From positions 378,458-442,457 of the forward strand of contig NC_015152.1 in NCBI RefSeq assembly GCF_000190435.1: 64,000 nt of DNA, given 5' to 3'. Both the position numbers and the translations under genes were made by a program. Source of the DNA: Sphaerochaeta globosa str. Buddy (GTDB lineage Bacteria > Spirochaetota > Spirochaetia > Sphaerochaetales > Sphaerochaetaceae). Below the pieces are notes generated by a model. It was given only the letters and a program-made list of their open reading frames with translations, made no database searches and was not told where the DNA came from. Shown one piece after another: positions 36,691 through 45,938 of the stretch (its first letter is position 1; each line of letters begins with the position of its first letter).

Positions 36691-37875
36691 ATGCCGCAGA
36701 CACTGGAAAAACTCTTCAAATCACTCTATCCCTGGGCTGAAAGCTCGGATATCCATACCTCCTATGCACCCTACCGTGTGTGTCCCTTGGGAGCCCATAT
36801 CGATCACCAATACGGCATCATCACCGGCTTTGCCCTGGACAAGGGAGTAACCCTTCGGTTCCTGCTTTCTACCGATGGGGCGGTCAACCTCGACAGTTTG
36901 AACTTCCCCGAGCATGTTTCCTTCGATCTGGGAAACATCGGGGAGAAGCAGGGCAACTGGGGAGACTATGCAAAGGGGGCAGCCTTTGCATTGTCTCAGA
37001 AGTACCAGCTGCGCAATGGCATCAAGGGAGTGGTGAGGGGAACCCTCCCGGTGGGAGGCCTCTCCTCTTCTGCTGCCGTGGTGTTGTGTTACCTCAATGC
37101 CCTTTGCCTTGCAAACAGTATTTCCCTGACTCCCTCCGAGCTGATCAAGACAGCCCTGTTCGCAGAGAATGGGTATGTAGGAATCAATGTGGGGAAGCTC
37201 GACCAGTCGTGCGAGGTGCTCTGCAAGAAGCAGCACCTCCTCGCCCTTGATACCAAGGATGATTCCTACACACTCATTCCTGCTCCTGATACCCTCGGCA
37301 GCTTTGAGATAGCGATATTCTACTCCGGAGTCTCCAGGGTACTGGGCAGTGGATACAACACCAGGGTGGATGAGGCAAAGAGTGCTGCATACAACCTGAA
37401 GGCTCTTTCGGGTATGGAGTATGGTTTGTACAAGGATACCAGGCTCAGGGATGTACCGCCTCAGGTGTATGAAGAGTACAGGGACAGGCTTCCTGAGGTA
37501 TTTGCCAAGAGAGCCCAGCACTACTATACGGAGATGGACAGGGTAGAGAAGGGTATAGAGGCATGGAAGAGGGGAGACCTGAAAGAGTTTGGAAAGCTGG
37601 TGTTTGCCTCGGGGTATAGTTCCATCCATGCATGGGAAACCGGCTCTGCTGAGCTGAGAGCCATCTATGAGATAACAGAGCATGTGCAGGGCATTTATGG
37701 ATGCAGGTTCAGTGGAGCAGGCTTTAAGGGATGCTGCATGGCTCTTATAGATCCTGCTTGTAAGAAAGAGATAGAGGAGCAGGTGACCAGAGAATACCTA
37801 GAGCAGTTCCCCCAATACAAGGGCCTGTTCTCCGTCCATTTCTGTAATGCTGATGATGGTGTGAGGGTGGAGTAG
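36691..37875 (+). CDS. GHMP kinase, galacturonokinase/galactokinase-like
   Basis: This 394-residue kinase has three GHMP motifs: APYRVCPLGAHIDHQ (27-40), GTLPVGGLSSSAAVV (about 113-128) and SGAGFKGCC near 345. The first motif reads R-x-C-P-L-G-A-H-I-D-H-Q, the form known from plant galacturonokinases, rather than R-x-N-L-I-G-E-H-T-D-Y of galactokinases. I infer phosphorylation of a uronic acid or related sugar at C1. AAAGGAA lies 11 bases before ATG. Its partner is probably the nucleotidyltransferase upstream. Confidence 0.8.
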   Translation: MPQTLEKLFKSLYPWAESSDIHTSYAPYRVCPLGAHIDHQYGIITGFALDKGVTLRFLLSTDGAVNLDSLNFPEHVSFDLGNIGEKQGNWGDYAKGAAFALSQKYQLRNGIKGVVRGTLPVGGLSSSAAVVLCYLNALCLANSISLTPSELIKTALFAENGYVGINVGKLDQSCEVLCKKQHLLALDTKDDSYTLIPAPDTLGSFEIAIFYSGVSRVLGSGYNTRVDEAKSAAYNLKALSGMEYGLYKDTRLRDVPPQVYEEYRDRLPEVFAKRAQHYYTEMDRVEKGIEAWKRGDLKEFGKLVFASGYSSIHAWETGSAELRAIYEITEHVQGIYGCRFSGAGFKGCCMALIDPACKKEIEEQVTREYLEQFPQYKGLFSVHFCNADDGVRVE

Positions 37876-38050
37876 CCAATGGTTTTCTAGAAGGCTGGAG
37901 ATTTTTTTAATGCATTTTGGAACTTGGACACTTTTGGAATCGATATCAACTTTAAAATTCTCAAGATGAATATTAATTGCAAGGCTTTGACAATTTCTCA
38001 CTATAAGTATATTTCATTAAGTACATCATATTGTCATCAAAGGAAATTGA

Positions 38051-39019
38051 ATGAGTTCTCAATACAGAATTTCTGTTGCTTTAACAACATTTAATGGTTC
38101 TCAGTATATTTATGAACAACTTTTCTCTTTACTTAATCAAACCAGACAACCTGATGAAGTAGTTATTTGTGACGATTGTTCTATCGATAATACAGTAGAA
38201 AAAGTAAATCTGTTTATTCAAGAGCATTCCCTTTTTGATAGATGGACTTGCTATATCAATGTGAAGAATCTTGGATATGTTGAGAACTTTCTTGGATGTG
38301 CTCAGAAATGCACAGGTGATATAATTTTTTTTAGTGATCAGGATGATGTGTGGGTACATGACAAGGTTGAGATAATTGAAAAAGTGTATCTAGAGCATAA
38401 TCCATCCGCTGTTGTATCAACCTATAGCATGATCAATTCGGAAGGGGGAAAGTATATAACGCTCTATTCATTATATAAAAACTTTCCTAGTTTGATAAAG
38501 CTGAGAAAAGTAAGCCTACCAACCTATCTGCGTCTACTTGGTAGCTCAGGAAAAGCTTTAAGCTTTAGGAGTGAAATGCTTGAGGAGATAATGCAAAAAG
38601 TGCATGCATACAATCTAACATATGATACTCCTATTGGAGCTATTGCATTATTTCATGATGGATTTTATCTTCTACACAAGCCACTAGTGAAATTCAGAGT
38701 GCATGCTTCAAATACCTCTGCTCCTTCAACCAAGCTTTCACATCGTACTACAGATGTTGGTCATCTTATTACAAGTATTCAACATATTCTAAAAATGCAT
38801 AGTTTTGTGTACAAAGAGTATGGAGACAGACTTTCTGAGTCAAGAATCAGTTTTCTAAGGAAATCAATTTCCATGCAAGAAAAGAACTTGGTGGCTTTAC
38901 AACAGGGGAAGATTAATAAGGCATTTATTCATAATAATCTCACACTGAATCCACTTACAAATAAAATATTTGCCTTGGTGCTTATATTGTATGGTATAAG
39001 GAATTTGAGAAACTGTTAG
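38051..39019 (+). CDS. Glycosyltransferase family 2
   Basis: This 322-residue transferase has [38 protein letters not shown] (metal motif, about 95-105) and HDGFYLL. It resembles rhamnosyl/galactosyl transferases such as RfbF-type GT2 enzymes. It is AT-rich, unlike the rml genes on both sides, and lies inside the 6654-base block bounded by the rmlDBC repeats. AAAGGA precedes the ATG. Confidence 0.88.
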   Translation: MSSQYRISVALTTFNGSQYIYEQLFSLLNQTRQPDEVVICDDCSIDNTVEKVNLFIQEHSLFDRWTCYINVKNLGYVENFLGCAQKCTGDIIFFSDQDDVWVHDKVEIIEKVYLEHNPSAVVSTYSMINSEGGKYITLYSLYKNFPSLIKLRKVSLPTYLRLLGSSGKALSFRSEMLEEIMQKVHAYNLTYDTPIGAIALFHDGFYLLHKPLVKFRVHASNTSAPSTKLSHRTTDVGHLITSIQHILKMHSFVYKEYGDRLSESRISFLRKSISMQEKNLVALQQGKINKAFIHNNLTLNPLTNKIFALVLILYGIRNLRNC

Positions 39020-39029
39020 AGGAGTAGCA

Positions 39030-39914
39030 ATGAAAGGAATCATCCTCGCCGGCGGAGCCGGCACCCGTCTTTATCCGTTGACCATGGTCACCAGCAAGCA
39101 ATTGCTTCCCATCTATGACAAGCCGATGATCTATTATCCCCTGTCCACCCTGATGCTTGCCGGCATCAAGGACATTCTGATCATCTCTACTCCCGATGAC
39201 ACCCCTAGGTTTGAGCATCTGTTGGGTGACGGCAGCCAGTTCGGGATTCATCTCTCGTACAAGGTCCAGCCCTCTCCCGATGGCCTTGCCCAGGCGTTTC
39301 TGTTGGGTGAGGAGTTCATCGGCTCCGATACCTGTGCCATGGTGCTGGGTGACAACATTTTCTACGGCAACGGGTTTACCCCCTTGCTTAGGAAGGCTGT
39401 CTCCGATGCCGAGCAGGGAAAGGCCACCGTGTTCGGCTACTATGTTCTGGATCCCGAGCGTTTCGGGGTGGTTGAGTTTGATGAATCCGGCAATGTGGTC
39501 TCGGTTGAGGAAAAGCCCAAGCAGCCGAAGAGCAACTACGCCATCACCGGCCTGTATTTCTACGACAACCGGGTGGTCCAGCTTGCCAAGCAGGTCAAGC
39601 CCTCCGCCCGCGGCGAGCTTGAGATCACCGACCTGAACAGGCTGTACCTGGAAGCCGGGGACCTGAAGGTACAGCTGCTTGGTCGTGGTTTCGCTTGGCT
39701 GGATACCGGTACGATGGACAGCCTGGTGGATGCAGCAGACTTCGTGCGCATGATCGAGAAGCGGCAGGGCATAAAGATTTCCGCCCCCGAGGAGATATCA
39801 TTCCGTAATGGATGGATATCCCGGGAGAAGTTGCTGGAGAGTGCCTCCCGTTATGGCAAGAGTCCCTACGGGGAACACCTGAAAAGGGTTGCCGAAGGAA
39901 GGATTCAATACTAA
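39030..39914 (+). CDS. rmlA: Glucose-1-phosphate thymidylyltransferase
   Basis: This 294-residue enzyme has [61 protein letters not shown] and the end [14 protein letters not shown]. It makes dTDP-glucose, the first step of dTDP-rhamnose synthesis. It is the only rmlA in the window and lies just before rmlD copy 2, so this set (A-D-B-C) is complete while the first lacks A. AGGAG precedes the ATG. Confidence 0.96.
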   Translation: MKGIILAGGAGTRLYPLTMVTSKQLLPIYDKPMIYYPLSTLMLAGIKDILIISTPDDTPRFEHLLGDGSQFGIHLSYKVQPSPDGLAQAFLLGEEFIGSDTCAMVLGDNIFYGNGFTPLLRKAVSDAEQGKATVFGYYVLDPERFGVVEFDESGNVVSVEEKPKQPKSNYAITGLYFYDNRVVQLAKQVKPSARGELEITDLNRLYLEAGDLKVQLLGRGFAWLDTGTMDSLVDAADFVRMIEKRQGIKISAPEEISFRNGWISREKLLESASRYGKSPYGEHLKRVAEGRIQY

Positions 39915-39923
39915 GATGCAGGC

Positions 39924-40823
39924 ATGACGATACTCATTACTGGTGCTCATGGCCAGCTAGGAAATGAATTACAAAAAATACTAGAGGAAGCAACCTCCGA
40001 GAGGGGGAAGCTTCCTCTTTTTTATGAGCGAAGCAGGATTGTTGCCGTCGATGTCGACGAGCTGGACATCACCTCATCTGATGCTGTTGATGCTTTCTTT
40101 TCCGTCCACAAACCTAACCTTGCCTTCAATTGTGCCGCCATGACCAACGTGGACGGCTGCGAGGGCAACGAGGATGCGGCATACCTGGTCAACGCCGTCG
40201 GGCCCAAAAACCTTGCCCTCGCCTGCGAGAGGCATGGTGCTCGTCTGATGCACATCTCCACCGACTACGTATTCGACGGCCTGGGCACAAGACCCTACGT
40301 GGAGACCGACGAGACTGCACCCAACACCGCCTACGGGCGGAGCAAGCTTGCAGGCGAACAGTTCGTCCTTGCCTCATGCAGGAACAGCTGCATCTGCCGC
40401 ACCGCATGGCTGTACGGCTATATAGGCAACAACTTTGTCAAGACTCTGCTTCGGCTTGCCAGGGAGAAAGGATCGCTGACGGTGGTGGACGACCAGGTGG
40501 GCAACCCTACCAGCGCCGTGGACCTCGCCTGGCAGCTGGCGCTGCTTGCGGCATCGCAAGAGACCGGCATCTTCCACTGCACCTGCAATGGTGAGGCGGT
40601 GAGCTGGAATGCGTTTGCCAAAAGGATCATGGAGAAGGCGGGACTTGCCGTGGAGGTGAAGGCCTGCACCACAGCCCAGTTCCCCCGGCCTGCAAAACGA
40701 CCTGCATATTCGGCACTTGAGAACAGACATCTCAGGAAAACGATAGGGGACAGTATGCGTGATTGGAAGGAGGCTTTGGACAGCTTCCTTGTGAACTACC
40801 TAGAACAGGAGAGAAGGCAATGA
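39924..40823 (+). CDS. rmlD: dTDP-4-dehydrorhamnose reductase, copy 2
   Basis: This 299-residue protein is near-identical to copy 1. Differences cluster in the first 150 residues (for example QKILEEATSERGK against CRILGEGVSERGE). The first 90 bases are AT-richer here. From base 40377 the DNA matches copy 1 with one mismatch to the gene end (E/K in LRxTIGDS). It follows rmlA by nine bases and overlaps rmlB by four. Confidence 0.95.
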   Translation: MTILITGAHGQLGNELQKILEEATSERGKLPLFYERSRIVAVDVDELDITSSDAVDAFFSVHKPNLAFNCAAMTNVDGCEGNEDAAYLVNAVGPKNLALACERHGARLMHISTDYVFDGLGTRPYVETDETAPNTAYGRSKLAGEQFVLASCRNSCICRTAWLYGYIGNNFVKTLLRLAREKGSLTVVDDQVGNPTSAVDLAWQLALLAASQETGIFHCTCNGEAVSWNAFAKRIMEKAGLAVEVKACTTAQFPRPAKRPAYSALENRHLRKTIGDSMRDWKEALDSFLVNYLEQERRQ

Positions 40824-41881
40824 GCAAGACCTACCTGGTTACCGGAGGGGCCGGCTTCATCGGCTCGAACTTCATCCACTACCTGCTGAAGAAGCATCAG
40901 GACATTCTTATCGTCAACGTGGACAAGCTGACCTATGCGGGAAACCTTGAGAACCTTAAGTCGGTCATGAACGACAAGCGGCACGTATTCGTACAGGCCG
41001 ACATCTGTGATGCACAGGCCATGCAGAAGCTGTTCGAACTATACACCATAGACTATGTGGTGAACTTCGCTGCAGAGAGTCATGTGGACCGCTCCATCAC
41101 CGATCCGGACGTGTTCGTCAGGACGAACGTGATGGGGACGCTGAACCTGCTGAACATAGCCAAGGCCAATTGGACCATGGGTGATGACGCCTACCGCGAG
41201 GGTGTGAAGTTCCAGCAGGTCTCCACCGACGAGGTGTATGGCTCGCTGGGACCCGAGGGGTTTTTCACCGAGGCTACGCCCCTGGACCCGCACAGCCCGT
41301 ATTCTGCCAGCAAGACCTCTGCCGACCTGTTCGTGAAGGCGTATGCCGACACCTACAAGCTCCCGGTTACCATCACCCGCTGCTCGAACAACTACGGGCC
41401 GTACCAGTTCCCCGAGAAGCTCATCCCGCTGATGATCAACAACTGCCTGAACAAGCAGAGTCTTCCGGTGTACGGGGACGGGATGCAGATCCGCGACTGG
41501 CTGTATGTTGAGGACCACTGCAAGGCCATCGACCTGGTGCTCCAGAAGGGAAGGGCAGGCGAGGTGTACAATGTGGGAGGGCATAACGAGCAGCCCAACA
41601 TAGCCATCGTGAGGAGCATCATCTCCTATGTGTCCGAGAAGGTCGATCCGAGCATCGACGAGAGCCTGATCAAGCACGTGACTGACCGCAAGGGCCATGA
41701 CAGGCGCTACGGCATCGACCCGAGCAAGATTCGCGAGGAGCTGGGCTGGGAGCCTGAGACGATGTTCGCCGAGGGCATCAGGAAGACCATAGACTGGTAC
41801 CTTGAGAACCGGCAGTGGATGGAGCATGTGACCAGCGGCTCCTACCAGAATTATTACCAAGAGATGTATGCAAACAGATAG
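40820..41881 (+). CDS. rmlB: dTDP-glucose 4,6-dehydratase, copy 2
   Basis: This 353-residue enzyme has the same motifs as copy 1 (GGAGFIGSNF, YSASKTSAD, NNYGPYQFPEKL). Amino-acid changes are few: EATPLDP for ETTPLDP, SYVSEK for AYVGEK, LIKHV for LIRHV and GIRKTIDWYLENR for GIGKTIDWYLGNR. It should be fully active and redundant with copy 1. ATG 40820 is coupled to the rmlD stop. Confidence 0.96.
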   Translation: MSKTYLVTGGAGFIGSNFIHYLLKKHQDILIVNVDKLTYAGNLENLKSVMNDKRHVFVQADICDAQAMQKLFELYTIDYVVNFAAESHVDRSITDPDVFVRTNVMGTLNLLNIAKANWTMGDDAYREGVKFQQVSTDEVYGSLGPEGFFTEATPLDPHSPYSASKTSADLFVKAYADTYKLPVTITRCSNNYGPYQFPEKLIPLMINNCLNKQSLPVYGDGMQIRDWLYVEDHCKAIDLVLQKGRAGEVYNVGGHNEQPNIAIVRSIISYVSEKVDPSIDESLIKHVTDRKGHDRRYGIDPSKIREELGWEPETMFAEGIRKTIDWYLENRQWMEHVTSGSYQNYYQEMYANR

Positions 41882-41896
41882 GGAAGAGGGATACAG

Positions 41897-42448
41897 GTGG
41901 GACAGTTTACATTCACCAGGACGGATATAGAAGGGGTGCTCATCATCGAGCCGAGGGTGTTCGGTGATGAGCGTGGCTACTTCATGGAGACGTACAACAA
42001 GGCCGATTTTTACAAGGCGGGCATCACGTGCGAGTTCGTGCAGGACAACCAGAGCAAGTCACGCAAGGGCGTACTTAGGGGGCTCCATTTCCAGAAGCAG
42101 TATCCACAGGCAAAACTTGTGAGAGTGACTAAGGGCGAGGTGTACGATGTTGCGGTGGATTTGAGGAAGGAAAGCCCCACGTATGGAAAATATGTAGGAG
42201 CTACACTTAGTGCTGAATTAAAAAACCAATTTTTCATTCCCCGGGGCTTCGCCCATGGATTCCTGGTGCTCTCCGATGAGGCCGAGTTCACCTACAAGTG
42301 CGACGAGTTCTATCACCCCGAGGACGAGGGTGGCATCAGGTGGGATGACCCGAGTATTGGGATTCAGTGGCCGGAAATTGGGATTGAGTATTGCTTGAGT
42401 GAGAAGGACAAGGCTTTATCCACTTTGATGGGAAGAAATGATGACTAA
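41897..42448 (+). CDS. rmlC: dTDP-4-dehydrorhamnose 3,5-epimerase, copy 2
   Basis: This 183-residue epimerase starts with GTG and shows SKSRKGVLRGLHFQ and FIPRGFAHGFLVLSDEAEF. Base composition is mosaic: GC-rich to about 42110, an AT-rich stretch to about 42240 (encoding YGKYVGATLSAELKNQFF), then GC-rich again. The C-terminus (GIEYCLSEKDKALSTLMGRNDD) differs from copy 1. The end overlaps the next gene by 11 bases. Confidence 0.95.
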   Translation: MGQFTFTRTDIEGVLIIEPRVFGDERGYFMETYNKADFYKAGITCEFVQDNQSKSRKGVLRGLHFQKQYPQAKLVRVTKGEVYDVAVDLRKESPTYGKYVGATLSAELKNQFFIPRGFAHGFLVLSDEAEFTYKCDEFYHPEDEGGIRWDDPSIGIQWPEIGIEYCLSEKDKALSTLMGRNDD

Positions 42449-43592
42449 TCTATCCATCGCTTATATAGATTTTGGTGATCGCTTCGATCCAAATGGAACA
42501 AGTGGAATTGAGCGAAAAAAACTATCACAAATATTTGAACTTGAGAAATTAGGCATTGTAAAACGACTGGCATTCAGCCCAAAACACAAGAAGACTATGT
42601 TTGGGAATTTGTCTAGGCTGCTTCCCTTTTTCCCAAGTACATTTTTCTTTACCTGTGATGTAAAACAGCTTGAGGGGCTTGATGTTGTATATTTTAGGAA
42701 GCCTTCATATGTAGATAGATATACGATTAATCTATTGAAAGATATAAAGAAGCAAAATCCAAAATGCGTAATTCTATTTGAGATTCCCACATATCCATAT
42801 GACAAAGAAAAGGCAGGGTTAATCAAATACCCATTATTGGTCAAGGATCGTTGGAATAGAAGAATGCTCCAAAAATATGTGAATCGAATTGTTCTGGTTA
42901 CTTCCAAAGAACGGACCATTTTCAACATTCCCACAATATGTACGATGAATGGAATTGATTTTGAGAACACTCTTTTAAGGGAAGTATCACCAATTGAACA
43001 TAAGAATATTCATGCAATCATCATTGCCAATTTTGAATTTTGGCATGGTCTAGATAGAATAATTGGTGGCTTAACTCAGTATTATTCCGCTTGGAATGAA
43101 GAGAAGCCAAAGTTCACTCTACATATCGTTGGAGACGGCCCTGGGATAGAGAAAATAAAACAGCAATGCAAGGAAAACGTAATAGAAAAATATGTTTTGC
43201 TGCATGGTAGTCTCTCCTTTACCGAAATTTCTAAAGTGTATAATCAGGTTTCACTAGCAATAAATAGTATTGGGAGACACCGGATAACGGGAACAAGAAT
43301 CGATTCCTCAATAAAATCACGGGAATATGCTGCTAAAGGCTTGCCCATTATTACAGAAAGAGGGATTTCTATCGATTATGTTCCAGAAAATTATCCCTAT
43401 GTATTGGAGATTCCTGCTGATGAATCTTTACTGGATATAGAATCTGTTATTGCTTTTCATGATAGGATATATTCAGGAAATGATCCTGTGGTTATAGCAG
43501 ATACTATTCGTGCTTTTGCTAAAGATAGATGTAGTTCAGAAGCAATGATGCGACCTGTTCTCACATATGTTCGCGAGATGCTTTTACAATGA
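42438..43592 (+). CDS. Glycosyltransferase family 1/4-like
   Basis: This 384-residue GT-B protein has an N-terminal domain with YFRKPSYVDRYTI and a nucleotide-sugar domain with LHIVGDGPGIEKIK, YVLLHGSLSFTEISKVYNQ and KSREYAAKGLPIITERG. It transfers a sugar to the growing repeat unit. The gene is AT-rich and overlaps rmlC copy 2; GGGAAG lies directly before the tandem ATGATG start. Confidence 0.83.
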   Translation: MMTNLSIAYIDFGDRFDPNGTSGIERKKLSQIFELEKLGIVKRLAFSPKHKKTMFGNLSRLLPFFPSTFFFTCDVKQLEGLDVVYFRKPSYVDRYTINLLKDIKKQNPKCVILFEIPTYPYDKEKAGLIKYPLLVKDRWNRRMLQKYVNRIVLVTSKERTIFNIPTICTMNGIDFENTLLREVSPIEHKNIHAIIIANFEFWHGLDRIIGGLTQYYSAWNEEKPKFTLHIVGDGPGIEKIKQQCKENVIEKYVLLHGSLSFTEISKVYNQVSLAINSIGRHRITGTRIDSSIKSREYAAKGLPIITERGISIDYVPENYPYVLEIPADESLLDIESVIAFHDRIYSGNDPVVIADTIRAFAKDRCSSEAMMRPVLTYVREMLLQ

Positions 43593-43644
43593 ATTATTCA
43601 TGTATTGGCCGAGTGAGCTTTCTCCTATTGAAGGATTATAAAGT

Positions 43645-44544
43645 ATGAAAATTTTAAAGAAAGTGAAATTGTTACTTGCCTACATTTTCTTTGAGCTGAG
43701 ATATAGACAAAAAAAAAGAACGTTAGAATTTCCTCATGTCCTAAGCGATGAAGAGACTATTGAATACATAGTTAGTCACAATGCTTCTATGAGTCGATTT
43801 GGTGATGGAGAAATGCGTTGGATTATGGGAATGAACAAGAACACTTTTCAGGATAATTCGGCTCTACTTTCTCAAAGACTGCAAGAAGTTCTTTCAAGTG
43901 ATGATGGAAATGTCCTCATCTGTATCCCTAACGTATTTGAGGCAGTTGGTTTCTTGCAATTGAGTTCAAGAGTTTTCTGGCGTAGTCATTTAGATAAAAC
44001 TCGAGAATATTGGATGAATTCACTCATCCCCTATAAAATATATGGAGATAGCCTCCTGACTAGGCCCTATTTTATCTATAAAGATAAAAGTGGTGCAGGA
44101 AAAAGGTTCAAACATCTAGTTAGTATTTGGGATAAAAAAGATTTGCTGATAGTCGAAGGAGAGAAGACTCGTCTTGGGGTTGGTAATGATCTTTTCGATA
44201 ATGCAAAGTCAGTAGCAAGACTGCTCTGTCCATCGGAGAATGCATTTGCAGTATATGATTCCATTTTAAGTACAACGATACAGAATTACCAAGGAAGGTT
44301 GGTTCTTATTGCATTAGGACCAACAGCAACAATTCTGGCATATGATTTATCGAAACGAGGTATTCGTGCTCTCGATATCGGACATATTGATGTTGAATAT
44401 GAATGGTTTCTCCGTAAGGTGAAAGAACGAATAGCAATACCGGGGAAATATGTGAATGAAAGTGAACAAAAGTATATAAATGAAGAGTCTGTTTTATCTG
44501 GACAGCAAGAGTATCTGAACTCGATAGTAGCTAGAATTCTCTGA
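43645..44544 (+). CDS. GT-D fold glycosyltransferase (DUF1792 family)
   Basis: This 299-residue protein carries the features of the DUF1792/GT-D fold: SRFGDGEMRWI (about 49-60), IWDKKDLLIVEGEKTRLGVGNDLF and the C-terminal ALGPTATILAYDLSKRGIRALDIGHIDVEYEW. GT-D enzymes were first described adding glucose to glycosylated serine-rich repeat proteins of streptococci; here the position implies a role in polysaccharide assembly. AAGGAT lies nine bases before ATG. Confidence 0.87.
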   Translation: MKILKKVKLLLAYIFFELRYRQKKRTLEFPHVLSDEETIEYIVSHNASMSRFGDGEMRWIMGMNKNTFQDNSALLSQRLQEVLSSDDGNVLICIPNVFEAVGFLQLSSRVFWRSHLDKTREYWMNSLIPYKIYGDSLLTRPYFIYKDKSGAGKRFKHLVSIWDKKDLLIVEGEKTRLGVGNDLFDNAKSVARLLCPSENAFAVYDSILSTTIQNYQGRLVLIALGPTATILAYDLSKRGIRALDIGHIDVEYEWFLRKVKERIAIPGKYVNESEQKYINEESVLSGQQEYLNSIVARIL

Positions 44545-44668
44545 TTCATACAGGTTTTTCACAATGAGTTGAACGATTTCGTCAGAATTCCTTCGGTTGT
44601 TCATGGTATGGCAGAGAAGAGTAAATTATAGTGTTTGTAAGTATTTTGAGAACGAAGCAGGCAGAAAA

Positions 44669-45814
44669 ATGAACAAGAAAATTCAAGCGATAGCAATTAT
44701 TACATTGAACGGATACAGCAATTATGGAAATAGATTGCAAAACTATGCCCTTCAGCAAGTCTTATTAAGATATTCAAATACTGTCGATACTCTTCTATTT
44801 GAAAAGCGTGCTGCATCAACGCATAATACAAGCAGTAATTCTATTCATGAGTTACTTGAAAGGCTTCAAAAGTTTTCATTTTCTAGATTGAACAAAAAAG
44901 TTTCTACCAAGGTACATTCTGTACTCTTCGCCAAACAAATTCAGAAAAATACCAACAGAAGAATCGCTAATTTTAAAAAGTTCTCAGAAACTTACATTCA
45001 TGAAAAAAACTTGAGGAGTACACCTGGTAGAATGGGCGATTCTCTTGAAAGTCAGTATGAGTATTTCGTCGTAGGCAGTGACCAAGTATGGAACCCAAGA
45101 TTCTCTGAATTCTCTGAGGCTTTCTTTCTTACATTTGCTCCACCTAGGAAGCGGGTTGCCTATGCGCCAAGTTTTGGCATCGAGAAAATTCCTGTCGAAT
45201 TTCAATCTGCTTTTTATACTTGGTTGAAAGATGTACCGTTTTTATCGGTAAGAGAGAATTCTGGAGCAAAAATTATTAAGGATTTAATTGGTATCGACGT
45301 TCCGGTGCTACTTGATCCCACAATGTTATTAGCTAAAGAAGATTGGCTGACCATTGCCAAACAGCCATCCTTTGCTCCTACTAGTGCGTATATTCTGGTT
45401 TATTTTTTAGGCCACTTGCCGAAAGACTATGAAAGAGATATAAAGCGATTTGCGAAAAAAAACGAGATGGAATTGGTTTTTATCAACGATATGAGGTATC
45501 AGGAACTGTATTCGATTGATCCGAGTGAATTTGTATCTCTAATTTACAATAGTTCATTTGTCTTTACTGACTCTTTTCATGGAGTGGCGTTTTCTTTAAT
45601 TCTGGAACGACCCTTTCTACCTTACCGAAGAATCGGGAAAACAAATACATTTTCTCGAATTGAGACTTTATTGGGTAAGTTTGCACTTGCTGAAAGGATA
45701 AGTATGCAGCTTGAGAACGACAACATTTGGGATATTGATTTCGATAAAGTAAGAGGAGTTTTGCTCAATGAAAGAAACTGTTCAGCTTCATTTCTCGATG
45801 CTTGTTTGACATAA
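44669..45814 (+). CDS. Polysaccharide pyruvyl transferase family protein
   Basis: This 381-residue protein has NGYSNYGNRLQNYALQQ at the N-terminus, VGSDQVWNPRF and FTDSFHGVAFSLILERPF, the usual markers of the family. Members add pyruvate from phosphoenolpyruvate to a sugar as a ketal, giving negative charge. I chose ATG 44669, where homology begins; ATG 44597 would add 24 unconserved residues. The FrhB-like protein at 48490 is a frequent genomic companion of this family. Confidence 0.88.
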   Translation: MNKKIQAIAIITLNGYSNYGNRLQNYALQQVLLRYSNTVDTLLFEKRAASTHNTSSNSIHELLERLQKFSFSRLNKKVSTKVHSVLFAKQIQKNTNRRIANFKKFSETYIHEKNLRSTPGRMGDSLESQYEYFVVGSDQVWNPRFSEFSEAFFLTFAPPRKRVAYAPSFGIEKIPVEFQSAFYTWLKDVPFLSVRENSGAKIIKDLIGIDVPVLLDPTMLLAKEDWLTIAKQPSFAPTSAYILVYFLGHLPKDYERDIKRFAKKNEMELVFINDMRYQELYSIDPSEFVSLIYNSSFVFTDSFHGVAFSLILERPFLPYRRIGKTNTFSRIETLLGKFALAERISMQLENDNIWDIDFDKVRGVLLNERNCSASFLDACLT

Positions 45815-45938
45815 TGCGAAGTATAGTACGGTTATAATGGATTAAGTTGGCATGAAATTGATGAGATACAATAGGATAGGATTCTTTCGGCTTTGTGTAT
45901 TTTTTAAAGGATGTGTTGTACATGACTGAGGTTCCAAG

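Larger units (their letters stand above)
39924..42448 (+). repeat. Direct repeat, rmlDBC set 2
   Basis: This is the second copy of the set at 33270-35786. Identity is blockwise: nearly perfect from 40377 to 41238, interrupted, perfect from about 41367 to 41623, then divergent. In rmlC an AT-rich patch (about 42180-42235) is set in GC-rich sequence. Confidence 0.92.

Noticed and set aside
35808-37875. HddA/HddC heptose kinase and guanylyltransferase pair
   Set aside because: Gene types fit, but the GHMP motif GAHIDHQ and the 394-residue length are closer to galacturonokinase/galactokinase relatives. No other heptose genes are present.
34385-41860. Long - strand frames opposite both rmlB copies
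   Set aside because: The same antisense frame appears in both copies because the DNA is duplicated; it mirrors the codon use of rmlB and has no ribosome site.
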